NCBI GenBank assembly: GCA_030605915.1
Contig: JAUWHM010000098.1
Coordinates: forward strand, 1-6,859
Reading direction: 5' to 3'
DNA length: 6,859 nt
DNA from: Nitrospirota bacterium
Lineage (GTDB): Bacteria; NPL-UPA2; JAGMAN01
Part shown: in pieces, positions 1 to 5,729 of the stretch
Numbering within the stretch: the stretch's first letter is position 1
Layout of the letters: each line of letters begins with the position of its first letter
Made by a program: the position numbers and the translations under genes
The notes under the pieces: model-generated
What the model was told of the DNA's origin: nothing
Databases searched by the model: none
What the model saw: only the letters and a program-made list of their open reading frames with translations

Positions 1-105
1 GAGGGATTGCGCAAGGCTCAGCAGTTGATGACTGAGGAGATGGGCAGAATAACCGGGGGACTGAACATACCCGGTCTTTCCCAGATGCTTGGCTCGGGAA
101 CTTAG
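1..105 (+). CDS. ybaB: YbaB/EbfC family nucleoid-associated protein, C-terminal fragment
   Basis: Frame 1 is open from the window edge to a TAG at 103-105 and encodes 34 residues. The piece has the typical tail of YbaB/EbfC proteins: a helix with KAQQLM and EEMGRITGG, then the short proline/glycine end containing LNIPGL. These proteins are small dimeric nucleoid-associated DNA-binding proteins of about 100-115 residues, so roughly two thirds lies upstream of the window. The gene ends 2 bases before the recR start codon. The dnaX-ybaB-recR order is common in bacteria, so dnaX may lie further upstream (inference). Only the C-terminus is visible, but the motif together with the recR neighbour makes the call fairly safe. 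Confidence 0.85.
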   Translation, partial: EGLRKAQQLMTEEMGRITGGLNIPGLSQMLGSGT

Positions 106-107
106 AA

Positions 108-707
108 ATGTATCGTTACCCTCAAGCGGTGGTAAGAGCAATTGAAAATCTAAGCAAGCTTCCCGGCATCGGGCCGAGGACGGCTGAACGGTTGACCATC
201 TTCCTCCTTAAGAGCCCTAAGGAGGAGGTGGAGGCTCTGGCCACCGCCATTGGAGAGCTCAAGGAGAAGGTGAGCTACTGCTCGGTCTGCGGGAACCTGA
301 GCGAGGAAAGACAATGTTTCATCTGCCGCAATCCCAAGCGAGATAGGTCACTAATCTGCGTGGTGGAAGAGCCAAGCGATGCGGCCTCTATGGAGAAGAC
401 AAGCCAGTATAAAGGTCTCTACCATGTCCTCTCTGGAGCTCTCTCGCCTTTAGATGGAATTGGTCCGGAGAATCTTCGAATAAAGGAACTCCTGAAGAGG
501 ATAAAAGAAGAGAAGCCGCAAGAGATAATCTTAGCTACCAATCCCAATGCTGAGGGGGAAGTTACCGCTATCTATTTAGCCAAGCAGATCAATCCCCTGG
601 GAGTAAAACTCACCCGGCTGGCTCGAGGGATTCCAATGGGGAGCAGCCTGGAATACATTGATGAAGTCACCCTGGGCAAAGCCCTGGATGGGAGAAGGGA
701 GTTCTGA
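108..707 (+). CDS. recR: Recombination mediator protein RecR
   Basis: This 199-residue protein matches the usual RecR length of about 200. RecR works with RecO (and RecF) to load RecA on SSB-coated single-stranded DNA in gap repair. Visible domains in order: an N-terminal helix-hairpin-helix with LSKLPGIGPRTAERL at residues 15-29; a four-cysteine zinc finger (C58, C61, C70, C73); a Toprim domain starting near ICVVEEPSD at 83-91; and the diagnostic ATNPNAEGE stretch in the second half, followed by TRLARGIPMGSSLEYIDEVTL. The ATG lies 2 bases after the ybaB stop with only a weak Shine-Dalgarno (GGGA at 96-99), suggesting translational coupling to ybaB. The stop is 1 base before the oxidoreductase gamma start, so recR heads directly into the metabolic genes. 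All key cysteines are intact. Confidence 0.97.
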   Translation: MYRYPQAVVRAIENLSKLPGIGPRTAERLTIFLLKSPKEEVEALATAIGELKEKVSYCSVCGNLSEERQCFICRNPKRDRSLICVVEEPSDAASMEKTSQYKGLYHVLSGALSPLDGIGPENLRIKELLKRIKEEKPQEIILATNPNAEGEVTAIYLAKQINPLGVKLTRLARGIPMGSSLEYIDEVTLGKALDGRREF

Positions 708-708
708 G

Positions 709-1281
709 ATGAAAGGGCTGATCGAGATTCGCTGGCATGGTCGTGGTGGACAGGGAGCAAAGACAGCCGCACAATTTCTTGCCGAGGCCGCCCTTGAGGA
801 GGGAAAGTTCATCCAGACCTTTCCCGAATATGGTCCGGAGAGGGCAGGAGCTCCCATGATGGCGTTTACAAGAATTGCCAAAAGCCCCATAATCCTTCAC
901 AGCGGAGTGCGCAGTCCTGAGATCGTGGTGGTGATAGACCCCACCCTGATTAAGACCATAGACGTCACTGAGGGCTTACCCGAAGAGGGTGTCCTTCTCG
1001 TCAATACGGAAGAATCCCCCCAGGATATAAGGAAGCAGTTAAACTTTAATAAAGGAAAGGTCTGCACCGTAGATGCTACAAAGATTGCTCTCGAGACCCT
1101 AAAACTTCCCATGCCCAACACCCCCATGTTAGGAGCCCTCCTTAAAGTAAAACCCCTCGTCTCTATGGAGCAACTAAAAAAAGAGGTTGAGGCTAAGTTC
1201 CTGAAAAAATTAGGCAAGGATAAAACAAAGGCAAATATGGAAGGAATCGAGCGGGCATACAAAGAGGTTAAGATAGGTTAA
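709..1281 (+). CDS. porG: 2-oxoacid:ferredoxin oxidoreductase gamma subunit (pyruvate type)
   Basis: This encodes 190 residues, the normal size for a gamma subunit. In this family the gamma domain helps bind coenzyme A. Seen: the N-terminal glycine motif HGRGGQGAKTAA at residues 10-21, the FPEYGPERAGAP motif at 38-49, the IDPTLIK region, and the C-terminal LPMPNTPMLGALLKV stretch typical of gamma subunits. The frame is open back to an ATG at 658, but I chose the ATG at 709. It starts right at the conserved domain, has GGAG at 698-701 seven bases upstream, and sits 1 base after the recR stop; the 658 start would overlap recR by 50 bases and add 17 unconserved residues. The downstream delta, alpha and beta genes give the standard gamma-delta-alpha-beta order. 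The substrate could also be a branched-chain 2-oxoacid (Vor-type); pyruvate is inferred. Confidence 0.93.
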   Translation: MKGLIEIRWHGRGGQGAKTAAQFLAEAALEEGKFIQTFPEYGPERAGAPMMAFTRIAKSPIILHSGVRSPEIVVVIDPTLIKTIDVTEGLPEEGVLLVNTEESPQDIRKQLNFNKGKVCTVDATKIALETLKLPMPNTPMLGALLKVKPLVSMEQLKKEVEAKFLKKLGKDKTKANMEGIERAYKEVKIG

Positions 1282-1284
1282 AGT

Positions 1285-1560
1285 ATGAAGAAAAAGGGCT
1301 GGAAGGAGATTCCCATAGCCGGATTGATTACCGAGGCAGGCTCTGCCGCCAAATATAAGACTGGCGACTGGCGGACTTTTAAGCCGGTGAGGGATGAGGA
1401 TAAATGCATCCATTGTCTTATCTGCTGGATATACTGTCCGGATTCCTCAATCTTGGTTAAGGATGAGAAGATGGTTGGCTTCGATTATGAGCACTGTAAG
1501 GGGTGCGGCATCTGTGCCTCCGTCTGTCCCAAAAAATGTATTAAGATGGAGAAAGGATGA
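1285..1560 (+). CDS. porD: 2-oxoacid:ferredoxin oxidoreductase delta subunit, 2x[4Fe-4S] ferredoxin
   Basis: This 91-residue protein carries two bacterial-type [4Fe-4S] motifs. The first has C41, C44, C47 and C51 followed by P52; the second has C71, C74, C77 and C81 followed by P82. The lead-in TGDWRTFKPVRDEDKC and the CWIYCPD after the first cluster are characteristic of Por/Vor delta subunits and not of free ferredoxins. In the complex, delta takes electrons from the beta-subunit cluster and passes them to external ferredoxin. The start lies 3 bases after the gamma stop, with AGG at 1275-1277 as a modest ribosome site. The end overlaps the alpha start by four bases (ATGA), indicating translational coupling. 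All eight cluster ligands are present. Confidence 0.95.
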   Translation: MKKKGWKEIPIAGLITEAGSAAKYKTGDWRTFKPVRDEDKCIHCLICWIYCPDSSILVKDEKMVGFDYEHCKGCGICASVCPKKCIKMEKG

Positions 1561-2741
1561 TGGCTAAAAAGATTCTTGCTTTAACCGGAGACCAGGCAGC
1601 CGCATTTGCTATGAAGCAGATTGAGCCCGATGTGCTAGCCGCCTATCCCATTACGCCGCAGACCGAAATCGTAATGAACTATTCCCAGTATGCTGCCGAT
1701 GGTCTGGTTAGGACGGAGATGATTCCCGTTGAGAGTGAGCATTCGGCCATGTCTGCCTGTGTAGGAGCAGTTGCCGCTGGCGCCCGCACTATGACGGCAA
1801 CTTCCTCCCAGGGCCTTGCCCTTATGTGGGAAATCCTCTATATCGCCTCTTCTCTACGACTTCCCATTGTTATGCCTGTAGTGAACAGAGCCCTTTCTGG
1901 TAATATAAACATCCACTGCGACCACTCCGACACCATGGGGGCCAGGGATTCGGGCTGGATTCAGGTATATTGCGAGAATCCCCAGGAGGTATACGAATCC
2001 ATAATCTTAGCCATAAAGATCGCTGAGGATAAGGAGATTCTTCTTCCGGTGATGGTCTGTCAGGACGGATTCATCACCTCCCATGGGGTGGAGGGCGTAG
2101 AGACTCTTGAAGATGATAAGGTTAAGGAATTTATTGGTGAGTATAAGCAAGAATTTTCCCTCCTGAATGTGGACAAGCCCTTAACCTACGGGCCCCTGGA
2201 CCTGCAGGACTACTACTTTGAGCATAAGCGCCAGCAAGCTGAAGCTATGGCCAATGCCAAGAAGAAGATTCCTGGAATAATCTCTAAATTTGAGCCGTTA
2301 ACCAATAAGCGCTACGACTTCATTGAAAAATACCGCCTGGATGATGCAGAAGTTGGTATTCTTGCCTTAAGCTCAACTTGTGGCACCACGAAGGTAGTGG
2401 TAGATGAGTTAAGAAAAGAGGGCAAGAAAGTCGGCCTACTTAAGTTGAGGTTCCTCCGTCCATTTCCGGCAGAGGAGATTATCCAAGCCTTATCAAAACT
2501 AAAGGCGGTGGCTGTGCTGGATAGGAGCGAGTCCTTCGCCGATCACGGAGGGCCGGTATTTAACGAGGTGCGTTCTGCCTTATATGAGCTTAATAAGAAG
2601 CCCTTGATGACAAACTATATCTATGGTTTAGGGGGTAGGGACGTAGGTCTTTCTCAAATCAAAAGCGTCTTTGAAGATTTATTTAAAATCGTTGAAAAAG
2701 GAGGACCCAAGAGTTTAGTTAACTACCTGGGAGTAAGATAA
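1557..2741 (+). CDS. porA: 2-oxoacid:ferredoxin oxidoreductase alpha subunit (pyruvate type)
   Basis: This 394-residue protein has the usual size of alpha subunits in four-subunit enzymes (about 390). Alpha carries the pyrimidine-binding half of the thiamine diphosphate site. Seen: TGDQAAAFAMKQ near the N-terminus, the substrate-site motif AYPITPQTE at 29-37, the VESEHSA motif with E61 (the expected glutamate contacting the thiamine pyrimidine), TATSSQGLALM from about 80, and the NIHCDHSDTMGARDSGWIQ block. A C-terminal transketolase-C-like domain follows (VGLLKLRFLRPFPAEEI and AVLDRSESFADHGGP). Two consecutive ATG codons (1557 and 1560) could start it; GGAG at 1548-1551 is 5 or 8 bases away, so 1560 is equally plausible. 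It overlaps the delta stop by 4 bases and the beta start by 1. Pyruvate specificity is inferred; a 2-oxoisovalerate enzyme has the same layout. Confidence 0.95.
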   Translation: MMAKKILALTGDQAAAFAMKQIEPDVLAAYPITPQTEIVMNYSQYAADGLVRTEMIPVESEHSAMSACVGAVAAGARTMTATSSQGLALMWEILYIASSLRLPIVMPVVNRALSGNINIHCDHSDTMGARDSGWIQVYCENPQEVYESIILAIKIAEDKEILLPVMVCQDGFITSHGVEGVETLEDDKVKEFIGEYKQEFSLLNVDKPLTYGPLDLQDYYFEHKRQQAEAMANAKKKIPGIISKFEPLTNKRYDFIEKYRLDDAEVGILALSSTCGTTKVVVDELRKEGKKVGLLKLRFLRPFPAEEIIQALSKLKAVAVLDRSESFADHGGPVFNEVRSALYELNKKPLMTNYIYGLGGRDVGLSQIKSVFEDLFKIVEKGGPKSLVNYLGVR

Positions 2742-3661
2742 TGGCAAACCTAAAGGATCTTTCTAAGTTACCCGAGCGGTTAGGTCCTGGGCACAGGCTC
2801 TGTGCCGGCTGTGGGGCATCCATTGCTGTGCGTCAGGTTCTTATGGGAACAAAAGACCCTGTTGTCGTAGGCGCATCCACTGGATGTCTTGAGGTAGCTA
2901 CCACCATCTATCCATTTACTGCCTGGCGAGTCCCCTTTATCCATAACGCGTTCGAAAACGTTGCCGCAACCATATCCGGGGTTGAGACTGCCTACCGGGC
3001 TTTGAAGAAACAGGGAAAGATAAAAAAAGAGATTAAATTCATTGCCTTTGGCGGCGATGGTGGCACCTACGACATTGGCATTCAGTCACTCTCGGGGGCG
3101 CTTGAGCGGGGCCATAAAATGGTCTATGTCTGCTACACTAACGAAGCTTACATGAATACTGGAATACAACGTTCAGGAGCAACACCCTGTGGTGCCTCCA
3201 CCACTACTGCGCCTGCGGGAAAGGAAAGCTACGGCAAGCCGCAGAGCAGAAAAGACTTAACGGCAATTGTCGCCGCTCATCATATTCCCTATGTGGCGCA
3301 AGCGACAATCTCTCACTGGAAGGACTTAATCACCAAGGCCCAGAAAGCCTTTGCTGCGAATGGCCCGGCATTTATCAATGTCCTATGTCCCTGTCATCGC
3401 GGCTGGAGATATCCTCAAGAGAACACGGTAGAGATTGCAAAGTTAGCCGTTGAGACCTGCTTCTGGCCTCTTTATGAGGTTGAGAATGGAAAATGGCGCA
3501 TAACTTACCGTCCTAAGGAGAAAAAGCCAATAACCGAATGGATTAAATCTCAAGGAAGATTTAAACATCTCTTAAAAGAAGAAAACAAACCTGTCGTTGA
3601 AGCCATCCAGAAGGAAATCGATGAGTCCTGGGCACATTTGGAGAAACTTTGCTCTTTGTAA
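2741..3661 (+). CDS. porB: 2-oxoacid:ferredoxin oxidoreductase beta subunit (pyruvate type), TPP and [4Fe-4S] binding
   Basis: This 306-residue beta subunit binds the diphosphate side of thiamine diphosphate and one [4Fe-4S] cluster. Expected cluster ligands are C21 and C24 (LCAGCGAS), C49 (TGCLEV) and C218 in the PCHRGWRYP motif, all present. The thiamine diphosphate signature is GGDGGTYDIGIQ with D106, ending in the YTNEAYMNTG motif with N134 and N139. The SGATPCGASTTTAPAGK loop and a long C-terminal tail (RPKEKKPITEWIKSQGRFKHL) match Por-type beta subunits, which are longer than the two-subunit Kor enzymes; this favours pyruvate over 2-oxoglutarate. The start codon shares one base with the alpha stop, and GGGAG at 2729-2733 lies inside the alpha gene. 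It is the last gene of the operon; no strong terminator follows, only a weak AAAAG/CTTTT pairing near 3671-3686. Confidence 0.95.
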   Translation: MANLKDLSKLPERLGPGHRLCAGCGASIAVRQVLMGTKDPVVVGASTGCLEVATTIYPFTAWRVPFIHNAFENVAATISGVETAYRALKKQGKIKKEIKFIAFGGDGGTYDIGIQSLSGALERGHKMVYVCYTNEAYMNTGIQRSGATPCGASTTTAPAGKESYGKPQSRKDLTAIVAAHHIPYVAQATISHWKDLITKAQKAFAANGPAFINVLCPCHRGWRYPQENTVEIAKLAVETCFWPLYEVENGKWRITYRPKEKKPITEWIKSQGRFKHLLKEENKPVVEAIQKEIDESWAHLEKLCSL

Positions 3662-3691
3662 ATTTAAGTTAAAAGAATCTCCTTTTTAAGT

Positions 3692-3781
3692 GTTGTAGGG
3701 GCGACATTTACTTGTCCTGCCTGTCCTGAGCGCAGCCGAAGGGAGCGCAGTAGAAGGGAGCTTGTCGAATGGATGGCGCCC
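3692..3781. repeat. Degenerate intergenic repeat with 15-bp tandem units
   Basis: Between porB and the tRNA promoter there are three adjacent 15-base units at 3728-3742, 3743-3757 and 3758-3772. Each begins GAGC and ends in GAAGG or GAATGG; the first two differ at only two positions. Just before them TGTCCTGCC/TGTCCTGAG repeats at 3713-3721 and 3722-3730. Short complementary arms flank the block: GGGCG at 3699-3703 with CGCCC at 3777-3781, and CATT at 3705-3708 with AATG at 3768-3771. The wording (TGTCCTGAGC...GCCGAAGGG...AGCTTGTCGAA) resembles interspersed intergenic repeats I have seen in genomes of several uncultured bacterial phyla. It is probably a non-coding repeat, perhaps a small hairpin-type element; no protein is encoded. 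Confidence 0.6.
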
Positions 3782-3795
3782 GTTGTTACTCAGCC

Positions 3796-3824
3796 TTGCA
3801 TTTCCTAACGCTCTTTGGTAAAAT
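3796..3824 (+). promoter_or_regulatory. Sigma70-type promoter of the tRNA-Asn gene
   Basis: A -35 box TTGCAT (3796-3801) and a -10 box TAAAAT (3819-3824) are separated by exactly 17 bases. The tRNA 5' end lies 9 bases after the -10 box, so transcription would begin at or just before the mature end, leaving little or no leader. Both position and spacing fit a dedicated promoter. Prediction from sequence only. Confidence 0.7.
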
Positions 3825-3833
3825 TATATTCGT

Positions 3834-4105
3834 TCCCCGGTAGCTCAGTCGGTAGAGCAGGTGGCTGTGCACCCAAGCGCAGCTTCCACGGGAAACCGCA
3901 GTTGAAAAAGCGGGCTAATTCAGGGAAGCCTAAGGCCGCAAGGCTATGGTAATCCTGAGCTATCCGCCTCAGGCGGAGAGTGCAGAGACTATACACCTGC
4001 TGCCCTAACGTGAAGTCGAGGGCAAAGAGATAGTCCAGGCCTTGAGGAAACTCAGGGGTAACTGTAACCACCGTGTCGCAAGTTCGAGTCTTGCCCGGGG
4101 AGCCA
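3834..4105 (+). tRNA. tRNA-Asn(GUU), interrupted in the anticodon by a group I intron
   Basis: The 5' exon is 3834-3868 (tRNA positions 1-35) and the 3' exon is 4065-4105 (positions 36-76). Joined, they give a perfect 76-nt tRNA. The acceptor stem TCCCCGG (3834-3840) pairs fully with CCGGGGA (4095-4101). The D stem is GCTC/GAGC, and the anticodon stem GGTGG (3860-3864) pairs with CCACC (4068-4072). The T arm is GCAAG-TTCGAGT-CTTGC (4078-4094), the discriminator G is 4102, and CCA is encoded at 4103-4105. The rebuilt anticodon loop is CTGTTAA, anticodon GTT, hence asparagine. The AGCTCAGTCGGTAGAGC D arm and CTGTTAA loop match known bacterial tRNA-Asn. The intron falls between the second and third anticodon bases, so no functional tRNA exists without splicing. 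Its own promoter lies upstream and a terminator 15 bases downstream. Confidence 0.95.
3869..4064 (+). ncRNA. Group I self-splicing intron (IC3-like, 196 nt, no ORF) in tRNA-Asn
   Basis: The predicted fold follows the group I plan. P1: exon GGCTGT (3863-3868) pairs with guide GCAGCT (3879-3884), placing T3868 opposite G3879, the required U-G at the 5' splice site. P2: CGG/CCG with a GAAA loop (3892-3895). P3: GCGGG (3910-3914) with CCTGC (3996-4000). P4: TCAGG (3920-3924) with CCTGA (3954-3958). P5 extension: GGCC with GGCT around a GCAA loop (3938-3941). P6 extension: CCGCC/GGCGG near 3964-3975. P7: GACTAT (3987-3992) with ATAGTC (4030-4035). P8: TGCCCT (4001-4006) with AGGGCA (4019-4024). 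P9: 4040-4046 with 4051-4057, capped by GAAA (4047-4050). The last intron base is G4064. The conserved core strings AATTCAGGGAA, AATCCTGAGC, GTGCAGAGACTA and GATAGTCC match the P, Q, R and S elements. GAAA loops on P2 and P9 are the tertiary contacts known in the Azoarcus/Anabaena tRNA introns. No homing endonuclease is present. Confidence 0.93.
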
Positions 4106-4397
4106 TTTTGAACGGTGAAGAAGGAGAAATCCGGTCACACGGAACTGGATTCCTCCTTTTTCTTTTGGGCAAATTTGAATTTTCCCCCGCAGTCGCCCCC
4201 ACCCGACCGCTGGGCATTTTTGTATAATCTCTCTCGTCGCAACTACCTTTATAATAAAGACTTATTTCAATGAAATCTTTTGAATAAATAATCTCTTTGA
4301 TGAATTTTTTGATGACCAGATTCTTTTCAATTCCTTTTCTCGCGGCAAAGTCTTTTAGGAATTTTCGGAGGGTGTTTTGGAAGATTTCAGGGGAGAA
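4005..4397 (-). pseudogene. Serine recombinase C-terminal remnant, frame continuing antisense into tRNA-Asn
   Basis: On the minus strand a frame without a start codon is open from a TAA at 4398-4400 down to a stop at 4005-4007. Its first part (about 4230-4397) reads SPEIFQNTLRKFLKDF, then RKGIEKNLVIKKFIKEIIYS, then KDFIEISLYYKG. This pattern is what I recognise as the C-terminal end of large serine recombinases (a ...IKKIIYSKE-I-ISL-Y strand near the end). It also lines up with the last residues visible in the recombinase at 5730: SPEIFQNT against DAETLQVT. The catalytic and zinc-ribbon regions are missing, so it is a fragment. Beyond 4230 the frame runs antisense through the terminator and tRNA 3' exon (MAPRARLELATRW is antisense tRNA) into the intron; that tail is chance read-through or a fusion made on integration. 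It is weaker evidence than the catalytic part would be. Confidence 0.72.
4121..4166 (+). terminator. Rho-independent terminator of tRNA-Asn
   Basis: Arms 4121-4135 (AAGGAGAAATCCGGT) and 4144-4158 (ACTGGATTCCTCCTT) pair over 15 positions with one A/C mismatch and one G-T wobble, around an 8-base loop (4136-4143). A T-rich run, TTTTTCTTTT (4157-4166), follows at once. It sits 15 bases after the encoded CCA and ends the tRNA transcript. In the opposite direction no T tract follows, so it appears one-directional. Confidence 0.85.
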
Positions 4398-4446
4398 TTA
4401 AAATTGAATGAATTGAAATACAACTGAGATTTTGTTCAATTTTTTC
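4398..4446. other. Short AT-rich spacer, no gene recognised
   Basis: This is the spacer between the recombinase remnant and the ATPase promoter. It is A+T-rich and has short direct repeats of the TTGAA type (ATTGAATGAATTGAAAT around 4403-4419). The recombinase similarity on the minus strand stops abruptly at its left edge, at an in-frame stop codon. A junction between two DNA layers probably lies here. I see no RNA gene, ORF or clear inverted repeat. Confidence 0.4.
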
Positions 4447-4475
4447 TTGACAGGAGATCTTGCATTTTATATAAT
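4447..4475 (+). promoter_or_regulatory. Consensus sigma70 promoter for the ATPase-recombinase pair
   Basis: An exact TTGACA (4447-4452) and an exact TATAAT (4470-4475) are 17 bases apart, which is the textbook consensus. Transcription would start near 4481-4484, about 20 bases before the chosen ATG at 4504, leaving room for the GGGAGG ribosome site at 4493-4498. This strong promoter rules out the ATG at 4432, which lies upstream of it. Confidence 0.85.
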
Positions 4476-4503
4476 GGTAATTGATTTGAGAAGGGAGGTT
4501 ATA

Positions 4504-5679
4504 ATGGCTAATAGAATTGCCCCAAATCCTTTTACCCCGAAGTCTGGAATGGAACCAAAATTTTTTGCTGGCAGGGATAAGGAAATAGAGCTATTCCACA
4601 AAAAACTTGTTGAAGCCAAACATAGAAGATATGACCACTTCTGCATATTGGGAGAATGGGGGATCGGCAAGACTGCGCTGTTTAAGGAATTCAAAAAGAT
4701 TGCTCAAACGAGGAGAATTCTTGCAACTTATGTCTCTATACGCGAGTTCCAAGAGAGCGATAGATTCATAAATGCCACAGAACACTTGATAACTCATATC
4801 CCCAGATCTCTACCGTTAAAATTTGAAACATTAACAAACTTCAAAAAATTTCTCTCTGGGGTGGGTGTAACACTTCCCTTTATTGGTGGTGGCATACAGG
4901 TTAGCGAAAAACAATTATCAGGAGATCCTCAGGCATTACTTTTAGATGCCCTGATGAGGCTTTGGAAAGACCTGAAGCAACAGACGGATACTATTGTGGT
5001 ACTTCTGGACGATGCACAAAACTATAAACCCATTTCCGGTTTTCTGACCATTATCAAGAATGTATTATCGGATGATGAAATCCAGAAAAAAACAGGTTAT
5101 CTCTTTATTCTAACAAGTACAAATATAGGATGGGATGAGTTTCTTAAGAAGCATCATCCTATCGGCAGGTTTTTTACTCCGGTTCTAACTCTCCATAACC
5201 TCTCTGAAGAAGAAACACACTTTCTGGTACAAAAAAGTCTGGATTCAACGGGAGTCAAGGTATCAAAATCTATCCTGAAGAAGATTTATGAATATACTGA
5301 AGGGCATCCCTACGAACTCCAGATATTATGCAGTTATCTATATGAGAATCAGATAGGGAGAAAAATCACTGTCAGATCATGGGATACATCACTCGGTTTA
5401 ACCCTGGAGAATCTGGGTCAAATATTACTAGATACACTTATCCGGGAAGCTAGTGATAGAGAACGACAGCTCCTCAAGGTGTTAGCAAGCGTGGAATATC
5501 CACTGGAATGGAAATCAATCATACCGCTTGTTAAAAACATGGCTAAAAGTTTTCCTTCCCACTCTGTGGGGAAATTTCTCTCAAGGCTTTTAGAGAAGGG
5601 GTTAATCCAGCAACCTAAAAGAGGTGTATATAAACTTCCTGATAGAATGTTCAGGGAATACATCTTAAGACTTGAATAA
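4504..5679 (+). CDS. AAA+ (Orc/STAND-like) ATPase of unknown function, linked to a serine recombinase
   Basis: This encodes 391 residues from the ATG at 4504, which has GGGAGG (4493-4498) five bases upstream. The frame is open back to 4432, but that start lies before the promoter. The N-terminal NPFTPKSGMEPKFFAGRDKE (8-27) is the entry motif of a family of single-chain ATPases related to AAA_16/Orc1-Cdc6 proteins. Walker A is GEWGIGKT (50-57) with K56 and T57. Walker B is IVVLLDDAQ (164-172) with D169-D170. A sensor-like strand LFILTSTN follows, and a C-terminal winged-helix-like part ends in FLSRLLEKGLIQQPKRGVYKL. No transmembrane segment or signal peptide is visible. It may be an ATP-dependent DNA-binding or regulatory protein; the exact role is unknown. 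The recombinase start follows 50 bases later on the same strand with no terminator between, so the two are probably cotranscribed. The base composition is more A+T-rich than the por genes, which fits acquired DNA. Confidence 0.85.
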   Translation: MANRIAPNPFTPKSGMEPKFFAGRDKEIELFHKKLVEAKHRRYDHFCILGEWGIGKTALFKEFKKIAQTRRILATYVSIREFQESDRFINATEHLITHIPRSLPLKFETLTNFKKFLSGVGVTLPFIGGGIQVSEKQLSGDPQALLLDALMRLWKDLKQQTDTIVVLLDDAQNYKPISGFLTIIKNVLSDDEIQKKTGYLFILTSTNIGWDEFLKKHHPIGRFFTPVLTLHNLSEEETHFLVQKSLDSTGVKVSKSILKKIYEYTEGHPYELQILCSYLYENQIGRKITVRSWDTSLGLTLENLGQILLDTLIREASDRERQLLKVLASVEYPLEWKSIIPLVKNMAKSFPSHSVGKFLSRLLEKGLIQQPKRGVYKLPDRMFREYILRLE

Positions 5680-5729
5680 ATTGAAATATTTAACACTAAT
5701 ATGTCAATTGTTTCAAGCGAGGTGATAAA

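Noticed and set aside
658..708. Earlier ATG at 658 for the gamma subunit
   Set aside because: It would overlap recR by 50 bases and add residues not seen in the family; the ATG at 709 has a better ribosome site and starts at the conserved domain.
572..1413. Minus-strand ORFs opposite recR, porG and porD
   Set aside because: They are shadow frames of strongly conserved plus-strand genes and show no recognisable motif.
3671..3686. Possible terminator after porB (AAAAG/CTTTT)
   Set aside because: It has only five weak A-T-rich pairs, too unstable to list as a terminator.
3713..3772. CRISPR array
   Set aside because: The units are 15 bases, adjacent with no spacers and degenerate; no cas genes are nearby.
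3834..4105. Archaeal or eukaryotic-type protein-spliced tRNA intron
   Set aside because: Those are usually short and lie at the 37/38 position with a bulge-helix-bulge; this insert is 196 nt at 35/36 with a complete group I core.
3805..4227. Small ORFs over the tRNA region (minus 3805-4071 and plus 4042-4227)
   Set aside because: They lie across the tRNA exons and the intron, have no protein-family features, and are explained by structured RNA; the plus-strand one also contains the terminator.
4432..4503. Earlier ATG at 4432 for the ATPase
   Set aside because: It lies upstream of the consensus promoter, and the ATG at 4504 has a GGGAGG site five bases upstream.
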